Below, piece by piece: positions 48,353-59,095 of a stretch of 64,000 nucleotides of DNA. The notes below the pieces were generated by a model. That model did not search any database. It was not told the origin of the DNA and saw only the letters and a program-made list of their open reading frames with translations. Where the stretch lies: the NCBI RefSeq assembly GCF_032854445.1, contig NC_088305.1:24029400-24093399 (forward strand), in the 5' to 3' direction. The position numbers were made by a program, and so were the translations under genes. The DNA is from Liolophura sinensis (lineage: Eukaryota; Mollusca; Polyplacophora; Chitonida; Chitonidae). Position 1 is the first letter of the stretch; each line of letters starts with the position of its first letter.

Positions 48353-48885
48353 ATAAAACGTGAATCTGTTAACGGCAAAAAACAAATACTTTTACTTTAT
48401 GATGTTTAATCAGCGTAAGTATCTATTCTTTTACGGCTTGGAATGCTAGAACATAACGTTTCGATTGCTTAATCAAACAAATCGCTTCAAATATAGAGGT
48501 GCACAAAAGAATGGGCAAAAGTACCTATGTTAACAGACTGACAAACCTGTGATGCTAGTAAGATATATATTAACCAAACTCTTTGATCTTAAAGATAGTC
48601 TAAAGCACATGTAAAGCTATCTAGAGAGCTGTACCACAGTAGACATTGAAGATGAAACGTTGGAGAAAATGACACTGTTACTGGTTTTCGAGATTTTGGG
48701 AGAATTTTGCATAAGAGCCTCTCATAAAACTGATGTTTCCAACGTAGGCGCATACCTCTTACCGCGCAAAGTAAACTTCTACTGCCGACTCAATATATCC
48801 AGTTATCAGCGAAGTCTTTATAAAATATGAAACATTCATTAAATTCAGATATGTATAAAAATTTGAGAGCAGAAAAAGTACTTAC

Positions 48886-48975
48886 ATCATGTTGGAATGT
48901 GCAGACCTTGGATATCCAAAGGAACAAAACTGCAAAAGTAACGCATACGTTTCCCTTTAAGCGAGAAACTTCCAT
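48886..48975 (-). CDS. Class B GPCR gene, exon 1 (signal peptide)
   Basis: This exon encodes 30 residues from an ATG at 48975 down to GAT at 48886, followed directly by a consensus donor (gtaagt, 48880-48885 on the minus strand). The start has a good context, with G at -3 and G at +4. The peptide looks like a secretory signal: a short basic start (MEVSRLKGN), a hydrophobic core (VCVTFAVLFLWI) and a polar end (SKVCTFQHD). The exon ends on a complete codon (phase 0). The next minus-strand exon, at 10.9 kb, is open only in phase 0, so the two fit. Linking them across 38 kb is inference, since no transcript was available. The frame stays open upstream of the ATG, and the frame beginning PARRKTLLPEG is also open, so the 5' limit is uncertain. 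The signal peptide would send the receptor to the plasma membrane. Confidence 0.55.
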
Positions 48976-49094
48976 TGCAAACGTGATCCCAATGGCATGA
49001 GGGTCCAGTAACTCCAAACCAGCCAACGAGAAGATCCCCTTCGGGAAGCAAAGTCTTCCGCCTGGCCGGCACAGCTGACGACGTTTGTGTAAAC

Positions 49095-49118
49095 TTTTTT
49101 TTAATTGAGTCTTTTATT
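49095..49118 (-). terminator. Polyadenylation signal and A-run
   Basis: On the minus strand AATAAA is followed after 10 bp by eight A residues. This spacing is typical of a cleavage site, or of the A tail of a retroposed transcript. Confidence 0.35.
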
Positions 49119-49294
49119 TAGCATCTGGTTGGGCCAATCCCACCCAGATGCCAACATGCGTATCTTGTGGAACTAAAGAACTCCCCGATGTCCAGACGTT
49201 GACTGACACGTAGGGCCGGCATGGTTTTGGAGTGTGGCTAATTCCCCGTGGTTTGGCGCCGAGCACGCCTGAAACACTGCCCTACCGAGAAGCC

Positions 49295-49500
49295 TTAACT
49301 CCGTTGGTTACTGAGCTGCTGATGTTGTACGGCTGGATCAATTTCTACGAACGCCTCGTGTTCTGTTGGGTTAGGCATTCCGTCCTCTAACAGCCTGCGA
49401 AGCAACGACGACCTAATAACCGAGGACGACAGGATATGGGCAAAGCCTGATAGCACGTACGGCGCTCCGGGCACAAGAAGATCAAGGCAAGATCGTCCGT
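49295..49500 (-). CDS. Putative terminal exon of an unidentified gene or retrocopy
   Basis: A minus-strand reading of 206 bp follows an acceptor-like site (gttatttgcaag, from 49501) and ends in TAA at 49295-49297. It includes RSCLDLLVPGAPYVLSGF and ends EHEAFVEIDPAVQHQQL plus five residues. GC content and third positions look more coding-like than the surroundings. About 175 bp after the stop an AATAAA (49113-49118 minus) is followed by an A8 run (49095-49102), which gives the layout of an mRNA 3' end. I do not recognise the protein. It could be the last exon of a real minus-strand gene lying just upstream of the GPCR start, or a processed copy. Confidence 0.35.
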
Positions 49501-50106
49501 CTTGCAAATAACAGATACTACAGGCTTATTACCGAGACATCCGGGCAATTTAGATATAGAGAAGTGACTTTGTCTGCTGTCTTTCCACGGTCTTTTCCAT
49601 CCACAAATCTCAGTGCAAGTGGATGACACAAAGGGAAAATGCGTAATATAAAACCATGAAAAAAAACAAATATGGTAACTGATACGTATAACGATTAGAT
49701 AGAGTCGGGTAGATTTTTTGCAATACCTATTGTCAATAAGTTAGAAAAAATAAGTCGACCATAAATCAAAAAAATAAAAACCACATTCGTGGTAGTGTAT
49801 CATCTATACTAACAGCCCGACCGGAGACCAAGTAAATTACTGAGTTATTTATCTACAGGTATAGCCACTCACTTATCCAATCATTCGATAAATATATCAG
49901 TTAAAGGTCAAGCTATTTTTAAAAAAACTCCATCCCATTGGTCAAGAAGTTTTGGTCATAGACCAATGAGCAAGAGCGAACAAATAATGCGTGCTCAAGA
50001 AGTTCCTGTAACCTTAGAACAGTGAGGCAGTCAGTATAAAAATATCACAAAACAGCCAAAAAACTAGGGCTAGGGCTAGGACTAGGTATAGAATTACGTT
50101 TAAAGC

Positions 50107-50225
50107 AAAACGTCAGTACCCAGTCACATTATACTGACACCGAGCCAAACAGTCCTGTTTTCTTGCTCTAATGATCTTTGATTCCAGGTCTCCCGACTTC
50201 GAGGCGGACGGGTGTATCCATAGCG
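50107..50225 (-). mobile_element. SINE-C, 3'-truncated fragment
   Basis: ACCCAGTCACATTATACTGA, CACCGAGCCAAACAGTCCTG, TTTTCTTGCTCTAA and TCCCGACTTCGAGGCGGACG match the head and body of SINE-C in reverse orientation. Confidence 0.7.
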
Positions 50226-50364
50226 TTAGGCGACAAACAATACTAAGAAATACCGTGAATACTGTTAACGGTCATAGTGACCAAAATGAGATCGTAATTG
50301 TATTGTCTGTAGAAAATCAAATAAACTGCTGTTCGTTAAGTCGCTGAAGAGCAATCCTTGTGTG

Positions 50365-50700
50365 AGAGTGAGTGAGTGAGATCTCATGGTTTAACGTCGT
50401 TGTCTACAATTTTTTAGTCATATGACGATGAAGGAATCCTTAGAGTGTATGTAATGTGCCTCCTTGTTGCACGACGGATTTCTACTGCTCTTTTATCTAG
50501 TGCTGCTTCACTGAGACGACTGACCGAAGGAAGTAAGCCGCCCCGTCAGAGTCATTATACTGATACGGGTCAACCAGTGGTTGCGCTATCCCCTTCATGC
50601 TGAACGCCAAGCGAGGAAGTTACAACTTAGGTGTGACTCTACTCATGATTGAACCAGGATCTACTGCTCCAGGCAGCCGCTCTACCAACGGGGCCGGCGC
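50365..50700 (-). mobile_element. SINE-B, full length
   Basis: On the minus strand the head GCGCCGGCCCCGTTGGTAGA followed by GCGGCTGCCTGGAGC and a B box (GGTTCAATC, 50648-50656) is clearly tRNA-like. The body and the (CACT)n tail match the 34.9-kb copy. No clear TSD was found. Confidence 0.92.
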
Positions 50701-50799
50701 GTTCGGTGAGGTGAGGTGAGTTGATGTGAGAAGAGAAAAGAAAGGAAAGTCCTTCTGTGCCAATCCAGATGTAAATATTGTTCACTTGCTTATACTGAA

Positions 50800-50949
50800 T
50801 TGATTGTTTTAACGCTGTACTCAGGGATGCTTCACTTACAGTACAGCGGTGATATGTACGGAAGGGATAAACCTGGAACAGTCTACAGGAAACAACCACC
50901 CTTCTCCAGGGATCCGACAAACCTCCTGACTTAAAGGTTGCTGTCCTAT
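50800..50949 (-). mobile_element. SINE-F, diverged SINE that received the SINE-A insertion
   Basis: On the minus strand a body segment (GGTTGTTTCCTGTAGACTGT) is followed by GTAAGTGAAGCATCCCTGAG, TACAGCGTTAAAACAATCAA and TTC. This 3' end is clearly related to the SINE-A tail. It may continue beyond the insertion at 51499. Confidence 0.45.
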
Positions 50950-50961
50950 CAGCGAGAGCTA

Positions 50962-51498
50962 TTTATGTATCTATTTATTTATTTTTGTGTTTTATGCCGT
51001 GCTCAAGAATATTATGCATTATACTGGGAGGAGTCCGAGGTAAATCCATGACCATCCGCAAGTTTCTGGAAGACCTTTCCAGCATGGGTCTTAGCGACCG
51101 CATTTGAATAAATGAATGAATGCTTGGGATTGAACGTCGTACTTAATCTTTAAGTCATACGAGGAGTTATTAGGTGTTTGTACATATATTGTGTCTTCTT
51201 GTGGCAGGGCGAGTTCTTGCCGCCAAAGTGCCGCCGCCACTGAAGTATTACGCCGAAGACACCAGGCATCGCACCCCACCCAGTCACAATATACCGACAC
51301 CGGGCCAATCAGTCCTGTTTCCTTGCTCTAACATCCCACTGCTGAACGCCAAGCGATTCAGCAACAAGTACCATGTTTTAAGTCTGAACCCGGATTTGAT
51401 CCCGCCGTCCCCCGACTTCGCTCTAGCCATGAGGCCACCGAATTGGTGAGAGGCTCCTGTCATTGCGCGGCGCTAATCACCTCCGCCACGGAGGCTCC
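50962..51498 (-). mobile_element. SINE-A split by a nested SINE-C
   Basis: The 3' part is 50962-51104 and the 5' part (GGAGCCTCCGTGGCGGAGGT) is 51437-51498. The TSD CAGCGAGAGCTA flanks the whole at 50950-50961 and 51499-51510. The interruption lies at GACCGCATT in the SINE-A head. Confidence 0.92.
51105..51436 (-). mobile_element. SINE-C, full length, nested
   Basis: On the minus strand the head GGCCTCATGGCTAGAGCGAA and B-box-like GGGATCAAATCC lead to the body and a (CATT)n tail. The flanking 8-mers ACCGCATT (51097-51104) and ACCGAATT (51437-51444) are its TSD. Confidence 0.9.
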
Positions 51499-51740
51499 CA
51501 GCGAGAGCTAGGCTTGAGACATTAACAGTTCGGTTTCGATCGGAGGTGGCGAAGAATGGATGCCGATTCCTCTTTATAATAGTATCAGCACAATGTGTTG
51601 ATCTACCTGATAAAGAAAGTTCATGGCGTTCTTCATTTGAAACTGGTGATTATACAGCTCTTATAGGTATAACCCGTTTCACCTGTATGCCTTTTTCTGC
51701 TAGAACCTGCTCTAGGAGTATCTTCTTCCGTCTTTCTCTT

Positions 51741-51905
51741 TGTCGGCCGGTCTGTGTTTTGGTCTGTCGGTCTGTATTTTTGTCGGTCGGTCTGTATGTT
51801 GGTGTGTCGCTCTGTCTGTTTGTCGGTGGTCTGTATGTTGTTTTGTCGCTCTGTCAGTTTGTCGGTCGGTCTGTATTTTGGTCTGTCGGTCAATCAGTCA
51901 GTCAA
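51741..51905 (+). repeat. Degenerate GGTCTGT-rich short tandem repeat
   Basis: Repeated variants of TTTGTCGGTCGGTCTGTATG with mixed 4-bp and roughly 20/40-bp periodicity. ORFs on both strands (SVCLSVC- and RQTERHTNIQT-type) are by-products. Confidence 0.85.
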
Positions 51906-52200
51906 ATGATGAGTCAAATTTTGATATCTTATTTTCTTAACATCAGACATTCATTTAGCTTGGGGATTATGTGCATGATGACAAGAAACACTACGCCATC
52001 CCCTTTTTGTGAAATGTCATAGCTGTTGTGAAATGCTGCGCGTTCCTACGTGGATCGGTGTGAATGTTTGCCACATTTATGGTTGCTTATCTGGTACATC
52101 CTTTTACGGTTGAGACACCGACGTGAAAAGGCCGAGGTGTTCGATTTGAGCAGATCGACAACCAAAGCGTCAACAAGCGTCGGTTTATTATTTGATTGTC

Positions 52201-52376
52201 CAGCTCATGCTGGCGTCCTAACTGGCCGTCCTCACTGGGAAGGTCTGCCAGGAACCTGTGGATGAGTTTCTCCCGGGCTCGGCCCGGTTTCCTCCCACAA
52301 TAATAATGACTGAGGTCGTATAAGTGAAATATTCTTGAGTACAGCTTAAAACACCAATCAAATAAATAAATAAATA
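52201..52376 (+). mobile_element. SINE-A, 5'-truncated
   Basis: It starts at CAGCTCATGCTGGCGTCCTA and includes GGGCTCGGCCCGGTTTCCTC, GTATAAGTGAAATATTCTTG and a four-unit (AAAT)n tail. Confidence 0.9.
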
Positions 52377-53225
52377 ATTTTTTCTTGGTGTTTTGTGCGG
52401 CTCTCAGGAACGTCAGCCTTGGTCAATGTTCTTAAACATACAAGATAACAATCACTAATGTCACAAAAACGGCGGCATCAATACAAGGAGAGCAATTATT
52501 GTTAAATATGCGGATGACTCGAGGATGGTTTGGTTTCCCTAAGACAGTCTGTTAAATTCTACGCGCCCAGAATATCTCCTCAAGAGAATTAACACTACGT
52601 ACTGTAGAGTGCTGTTTTGTTAACTAAATGCTGCCTATTAAAAGTTCCCTTAAGCGCCGTGTACATGCATGTACGCTCTCTTTAAGGCAAAGAAAAACCA
52701 GAATCCTTCACCGTGATTGACATCACGCTAAACCCTCCAAAGGCATGATAGACGATATATACCTCACTGCTAAAGGAAACTCATACAGCCTTATCTACAG
52801 TCGTAATGACAGCTAAGCATTTTAAATATCCCAAACCTTGAAAGATAACCACGACCTTTGCTTATTCATAATTCATTTACCGCTCTAGCGAATAATTGGG
52901 TAACCTCATCCGTCTTCCATGGAAAATGATTCACCAAAAAGTAATCAAAGTTTCGAATTCATCTGATATGTGCAGTGTGGCAGGGTTCAACTTATGTTAT
53001 AATTTCCTGCTATTCATCGTCTAAAACGTCCACGAACACGTTTACCGTTGTCATAAAGCAGGGGTTTACTGAGGTCACCTAATTGGCATCTGTTGTACTT
53101 AATTTATAAAACAGTTTAACCCGAAAATATTTTACCGTAAATTTCATTATAAGATCTCGCTAAAAGTGATAACACTACACAGATAGTATAACCAGAGCAG
53201 GTGTCTTAGACGAATACAGTTGCTG

Positions 53226-53350
53226 AGAGTTTAGGTTCAGCTCATCCTTCCTTCCTCACCGGTGGTAAGTTCTCACAATCCTGACGCTGACCGCTGTCGT
53301 CTAATTGAAATATTCTTGAATACGTTGCAAACTCCAAACAAATAAATATA
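53226..53350 (+). mobile_element. SINE-A, diverged fragment
   Basis: TTAGGTTCAGCTCATCCTTC, CTGACGCTGACCGCTGTCGT and TTGAAATATTCTTGAATACG with an AAATAAAT tail survive. The central boxes are lost. Confidence 0.7.
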
Positions 53351-55465
53351 TCCGGAGCAGCGACGACAATGTAATAATTTTCAAATTATCCAATCAAGTC
53401 ACGAAATTCACCTCAGTTCGGGTTTAATTCGAACTGTTCATGTGAAAGATAACAGTAGTAAAATGTGCATCCACCAGCACCATGGATTAATCATGATCAG
53501 GTAAACCAAATGATGCAGTTGTATTAAGCACAATTCATGAGACGTCACTGGTCTAGTATTACACACAATGGGGATAATACTATCCGAATTTCAAAGTATT
53601 TTTTGTTAGATATTTTCGGCAAAAAGTTATTTTCTTACCTTTCCATGGTCTTTAGACATCGGTAAGCCTAACTCCACAATATACACAAAGCACCGCAAAT
53701 ATGTTATATTTTCGAATTTGGTATACAATAAAGTTTTTATTTTCCATACATTAAGTCGGACTTAGTCTTAACTTCATCACAGTTTACCGCTCTTAAGAAT
53801 TTTTGTTTTTATACATAGAGTTGTTCCAGACTTTCATGTCGAAAACTGAAAGTTATCTTGGACTTAGACTTAGTCAAAATTTCAAACCTCTTTAAAATTG
53901 TTATTTCTTATGTAACAAGGTCAAAATATTGCTGAACAACGTAAATTCTGAGTAAGTTATTGCAAAACAAATTCATCTAAAATAAAAAAAAGAAACACAC
54001 CAATTTTTAATGATTGGAATTTTGAATTATGTTTCTTCATCCCGAGACCTGGTGTCGATCGTGACCTTATGTCAGGAGATTTTTAACATGCCTACTGTGA
54101 GGTGCAGTGCTTTTCTAACCGGAAGTTTTTGTACTATATCATCAATGTGCATGCACTGGAAACTCAATGGCAAAAATATCTTAGCAAAAGAGGTGCCCCC
54201 ATGCAATAAAAATGAACACCAATAATATCATTGTTTTTGTATTGTTTTGTATTCAGAAAGAAAACGGAAAATCGAGAAAGCTCTTGTCATTGTAAATGAA
54301 AATGTCAAACAGAAGGATAACATAACGACCAATCGTGTCACCCGTTTTCTCGTTGGCGACGTTCATTTCACAGACTTCAGATTATGTAACTGGCTGGTGA
54401 AGATATGATACATGTGTGGTTTAACAGAGTTTTTGTAGATCCCGCAGGCTCAAAATAAATGTACTTCCTCTGAAGAGCTGTCTCCGTCTGAGAGGTAGAT
54501 TTTGTGCAAGTAAATGGCCATCGACTTTTGAAGGTAAATATATATTGCAATTCAAGCCCTTGAATTCAAGACTCAAGGGCTTCAAGATCTGAAATGTCAG
54601 CGTATTCGTTTAGAAAATGAGTTGGTATACATTTGCTTGTTAGACTGTCACCTCTTCAGCATGACACTACTCGCGATAGCGCACACATCATATAGAAAGG
54701 CAGTCAGACCGCTCTAGTGAGGTTTCATGTTCAAGGCTACGCCGAGGTGACACCAGAAACAGTCATGTCGAAAATAAATGCTCTTCCCGACATAATTAGT
54801 TAGAAATGTTCCTGTTACTGACATATTAGACAGAGAGATCTTCTTGGCAAGGACAGTGCATTAATCTGGATCACATTGCTCTACGAAAAAAGGTCAAGGC
54901 TTTTGACTGTTTAAGCATTACCGGCTGTTGTAAAGATTGGGGTTATATTTACGTGTGACTTTCTACGTCACTACTGACGTCAATTTATTCGTACTTCGCT
55001 GAATGAGGCTGGATAGATATGTAGGAGACCTTTTTCAGATGTAGTTCACGTGACCAAGGCATGTGAAAGACGCACATGCGCATTCAATCCTTACCATGCT
55101 AATCTGTCTTAAAGGCGTCTAAAAATCACGTTTTACCTCATTCAGTCGAGTGTTGTAGTAGTATAAGCAACTGGCTACGAACCAAACGTGCTCTCTGATG
55201 GAAGTTCGAATCCAGAGCATTTCATAACAAGTTAAAATGACAGAAACTAGAATGATAGGATTCTTGTTTGCGCTGTTTATCTTTGTATGCAAATTGAACA
55301 TCACCCGATTCAATTTTAACTCATGAAAAATCAATAAAAGCACCTGACAGAGGAGAAAAAATGACGTAGGAATGCACGTGGAAATCAATATGTAAATATA
55401 ACCCTAGTCCTCACGACTCCCGCATTTCCGTAAAACAAATGTCCGGCAGGCTAAAAATATATGTG

Positions 55466-55614
55466 TGTATCTATTTAATTATTTATATTTGATTAGGGTT
55501 TTACGCCATGCTTTAGAATATTTCACTTATACGACGACGGCCAGGATTATGGTCGGGGAAAACCGGTCAGAGGCTGAGGGAAATGCGTAGTCTGCTGCCA
55601 GACCTTCCCATTAA
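55466..55614 (-). mobile_element. SINE-A, 3' half, minus
   Basis: A TTTA-rich tail, TTTGATTAGGGTTTTACGCC, AGAATATTTCACTTATACGA, GGCCAGGATTATGGTCGGGG and CTGCCAGACCTTCCCATTAA match in reverse orientation. Confidence 0.85.
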
Positions 55615-56699
55615 CGATGAAGTACATGTAAATGTGTAATGGGGTTAACTCTGTGGAACTGGTTGTGCGTCACTTTCATTTCACAATCACTAACAGACTG
55701 TTGATTTTGAGTCCACCAGTATACCATTGCATGAACACGTGTCAAACACAAGGGCTGATGTAAAGCTCAAGTTGCTGTCTACTGTTGGTTGTTGACCCCC
55801 TTGAGCAGCAGCTTCTTTAATAAACTCGCGCAAAACCCAGACTTAAAAATCCCGATAAAACGATGTAAGGTAGCTAATTGATCGGGAACATTGATTGGTT
55901 AAAAAAAAGATTGCAACATCATTGTGATAGTATAACCGCTCGCTAATTACAAATATTAGGTATTGAAATACACCTGGGCATAAGAATCTCGCTATTGGCT
56001 GATCCAAGACATAAAATTCCAATCATTACGTACAGTTTGGGTCACTCTTTGTCAAATTTTTCACATTTTCATTCAGCCTTGCATACATTGAGTGCACTTC
56101 CGAATTTTGGCTCCGTGTGACATTCAGTTCGTTTCCGTCGACTTACACCTGACAATTGGCTTGGGGAGCAAGAAAGAATGGTTGAAGTTTTGTAAGTGAA
56201 AAGTGCATGTCATGTCAGAACACGTCTTAAGATACTTGTGAGATATAGCTTTACATAGTTGAGCCTGGGCTATTTCCTGAACGTCATGAAATATTTCGTG
56301 ATACCTTCACGACGGTTGGATGTATTTTTATATCCCGATCTCTGTGACAGGTGTTGTAAAGCCCAGACAGCGATAATCAACGGTATCAAAACCTAAAAGT
56401 CTGTTTCTCTTCATTTTTTTTTAGATTTTTACAGTTTACCTATGTCTTTATTTATACATTACGTTTGCATTAAATCGAGTTCACAGGGTGCATTTGGCGA
56501 GTCTACTCCAATTGGACAAGTCAAAAGAAAATAGGACATGCGCTATTTCATGTCATTGTAGCCTTCGACAAATAGCATCGTCAAAACACGGTAGAAAATG
56601 TCCTATTTTAATCTGATTAGTTGAATTCGTCAGCAGGTGAAGTTTTTTCTCTGCTGAGAGCGTAGACGGTGGCTGTTACAGGCTTGATAACGAAACACA

Positions 56700-56880
56700 G
56701 ACGCAGTGACGGGGCACCTTTGCCATAAGCAAGGTACCAGACACTCTAGCGGGAAACCATCACCACTGGCAAGCTACGAGACAGATTGGCGGAAAACGCT
56801 CGCCACAATCAACATACCAGACAGCCTGGCGTGAAGCCATCTCCACAGGCAATGTATCAGACAAAAGTCGTGACGCAAGC
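56700..56880 (+). repeat. Degenerate ~44-bp tandem repeat
   Basis: Three to four imperfect units contain ACCAGACA..CTGGCG.GAA.CCATC.CCAC, for example near 56748, 56808 and 56820-56860. They lie directly left of the foldback element. Confidence 0.5.
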
Positions 56881-56912
56881 GCCGCTGTCTACCAAGTCAG
56901 TTTTCTGTCAAG

Positions 56913-57192
56913 GACGCCCACTTTATCATAACCCTAAGCACGTGGAGCATCCGGAAAAACTGCCTGAATACTGGAAAGAAAGTTTACAATAAGCCGGGAA
57001 TGTGATATCGGGACTTGTCAAGCTGTTTATCATTTCCCGATATCACATTTCCGGCTATATCCTGCTATTCGAACATAACGGCTAATGGACAGTGAATAAG
57101 CAGTGGCTTGAATGATTGTAAGCTTTTTTCCAGTAGTCACGCAGTTATTCCAGATGCTCCACGTGCTTAGGGCTATAGTAAAGTAGGCGTCT
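56913..57192. mobile_element. Foldback element with nested inverted repeats
   Basis: Outer arms at 56913-56990 and 57116-57192 are inverted copies at roughly 80-85% identity (core CCCTAAGCACGTGGAGCATC in both). Inside them GCCGGGAATGTGATATCGGG (56993-57012) pairs with CCCGATATCACATTTCCGGC (57036-57055) with one mismatch. No ORF and no TSD were recognised. Confidence 0.8.
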
Positions 57193-58636
57193 TATCGGAC
57201 TCACAGGATATGTCATTATCACGAAACGGATTGGCCATCGGTACGTCCTGTGTCGCCTAATCTGTTGTCCTCCTCTCTCATCTGAAGCCATTATTCCAGG
57301 CTAGATCTGTGTGGCTGGGTCGGAATGACCTGACCTGGATGTTTGAGGAATACCTTGTCATTTCCGCGGGACTCTGATGTCACCTCACGAGACATTGATT
57401 CAGGTGTTTGAGTGGCAACGAGTGTCTCCTGAAGGATGTGACGGCTGTATACAATTCTCAGCTCTCAGGCGAATCTCTTTGAACAACAGCTCATGAAATT
57501 GATCGATTCTCAATATATCATCCTTGTATATATTATTTTCATGTGTTTATCGATTATTGATTGTCCAGAACATTCGTTCTTCTAAACTAAACACCAACGA
57601 ACTGATAATTCTATTCTCCATTATCGATTGTCCCAGAAATTCAACAGACTACCCAAAATAGGACCGGAACTACATGACATTTGTTTTCTATGTTAATTCG
57701 TGTATATATGTTGATTTTATCGTTGAGGAGCTCCCTCGTGACTATTAGGCTGTGGGAAATCTTTGTGAAACAAATAAAAAATTAAACTATAATTAAACTA
57801 ACTACCTGTCGTGGGAACGTGTGCCGTCTGCTCCAAAATGGAACGTAAGCTGATTCGTGTAGGCCACTAGCCACCAGTGCGCTTCTTAGAGCGCTATATC
57901 AAAAATTTCTCACATAGATACACATTCATACCTCGATTGAGAATGGTACTCAGCCAAACTCTATTTATCCTTCATCCATGAGTGAACACAAGTCCCTTGT
58001 GGTATGCGCCCAGAGATTTTATTTCGCTTTCACAAACTCACAATGTTTCACTGTTAATTCAGCCAACAAAGCAAGAAACACTTTAATCACGTGCGTGAGA
58101 AAAGGAGAAAGGATAACGAAATAGCTTTCTTTGTGAGAAGCGTTTATCTGAGAACATTTATTCTCAGACTATGTTTCTTTGCGGCGGGATATACAACTGA
58201 TTCTGTATTAAACGGAGGTCCAATATGAAACTGGACTAAAGATTTATTGTTTTGGAAGAGGTGGGGTGGTGCTTTTATTTCTTAATTCTATTTAAATGAA
58301 GGCGTGAAAACCTTGCTGCATATTTTTATCATTACTTAAACGATAACTGAGGTACTAATAACGCAAATTTGCTCCAGACAAATGCATTACGTATGCAGAG
58401 GATATTTTGACTACAAGTACTATATTTACAAATTCCGCGCTGGCCGTTATTACCCATTATGTGACAAATTAGTGTTATTTGCATAAAGCCCAACTAACAC
58501 TGGAACAGCAAAATTTTTCTCCCTGAAGGACTACCTATCATACGGATAAGGTGTTTCTTGATAGAAAGGCACACTTTCTTTGTTTAATCAAGTTTATACA
58601 AATTACTAATATTCCTGGAAAAAGTATGAAGATTTG

Positions 58637-59095
58637 TTTTGAAAAAGCCTGCTTTTATACACACCGTGCATTATGTTGTTTTGGAAAAGCCTGCTTCCAT
58701 ACACACCGTGCATTATGTTGTTTTGAAAAAGCCTGCTTCCATACACACCGTGCATTATGTTGTTTTGAAAAAGCCTGCTTCCATACATACCGTGCATCAT
58801 GTTGTTTTGAAAAAGCCTGCTTCCATACACACCTTGCATTATGTTGTTTTGAAAAGCATGCTTCCATACACACCTTGCATTATGTTGTTTTGAAAAAGCC
58901 TGCTTCCATACACACCGTGCATTATGTTGTTTTGAAAAAGCCTGCTTCCATACACACCGTGCATTATGTTGTTTTGAAAAAGCCTGCTTCCATACACACT
59001 ATACATATATTGTTTTGAAAAAGCCTGCTTCCATACACACCGTGCATTATGTTGTTTTGAAAAAGCCTGCTTCCATACACACCTCGGATTATGTT
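58637..59095 (+). repeat. 42-bp tandem array, about 11 units
   Basis: Units read TTTTGAAAAAGCCTGCTTCC, ATACACACCGTGCATTATGT and TG. Because 42 is divisible by three, ORFs stay open on both strands (155 codons on plus). No start context or homology supports a gene. Confidence 0.95.

Larger units (their letters stand above)
10911..48885 (-). other. Putative intron 1 of the class B GPCR gene (37,975 bp)
   Basis: The interval runs from the gtaagt donor of exon 1 to the ttgcag acceptor of exon 2. It holds about a dozen SINE fragments, the 47/48-bp minisatellite family, the 23-bp array at 13 kb and the MITE-like element at 28.6 kb. Stretches longer than 300 bp where I see only AT-rich, stop-rich sequence are approximately 13.32-14.88, 15.05-15.79, 16.4-19.85, 20.14-21.99, 22.36-24.65, 26.35-28.18 (one weak exon candidate), 29.36-31.93, 32.98-34.91, 35.44-36.32, 36.43-37.49, 37.9-42.03, 42.32-43.11, 43.32-44.03, 44.86-46.57, 46.8-47.52 and 47.63-48.26 kb. 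Confidence 0.5.
53351..58636. other. Intergenic-looking stretch
   Basis: Outside the SINE-A at 55466-55614, the degenerate tandem repeat at 56.7 kb and the foldback at 56.9-57.2 kb, no gene or repeat was recognised. The same holds for 49.63-50.1, 52.38-53.22 and 59.66-60.25 kb. Confidence 0.4.

Noticed and set aside
50063-50085. CTAGGGCTAGGGCTAGGACTAGG, telomere-like
   Set aside because: Only three imperfect units, and not TTAGGG; too short for an interstitial telomere.
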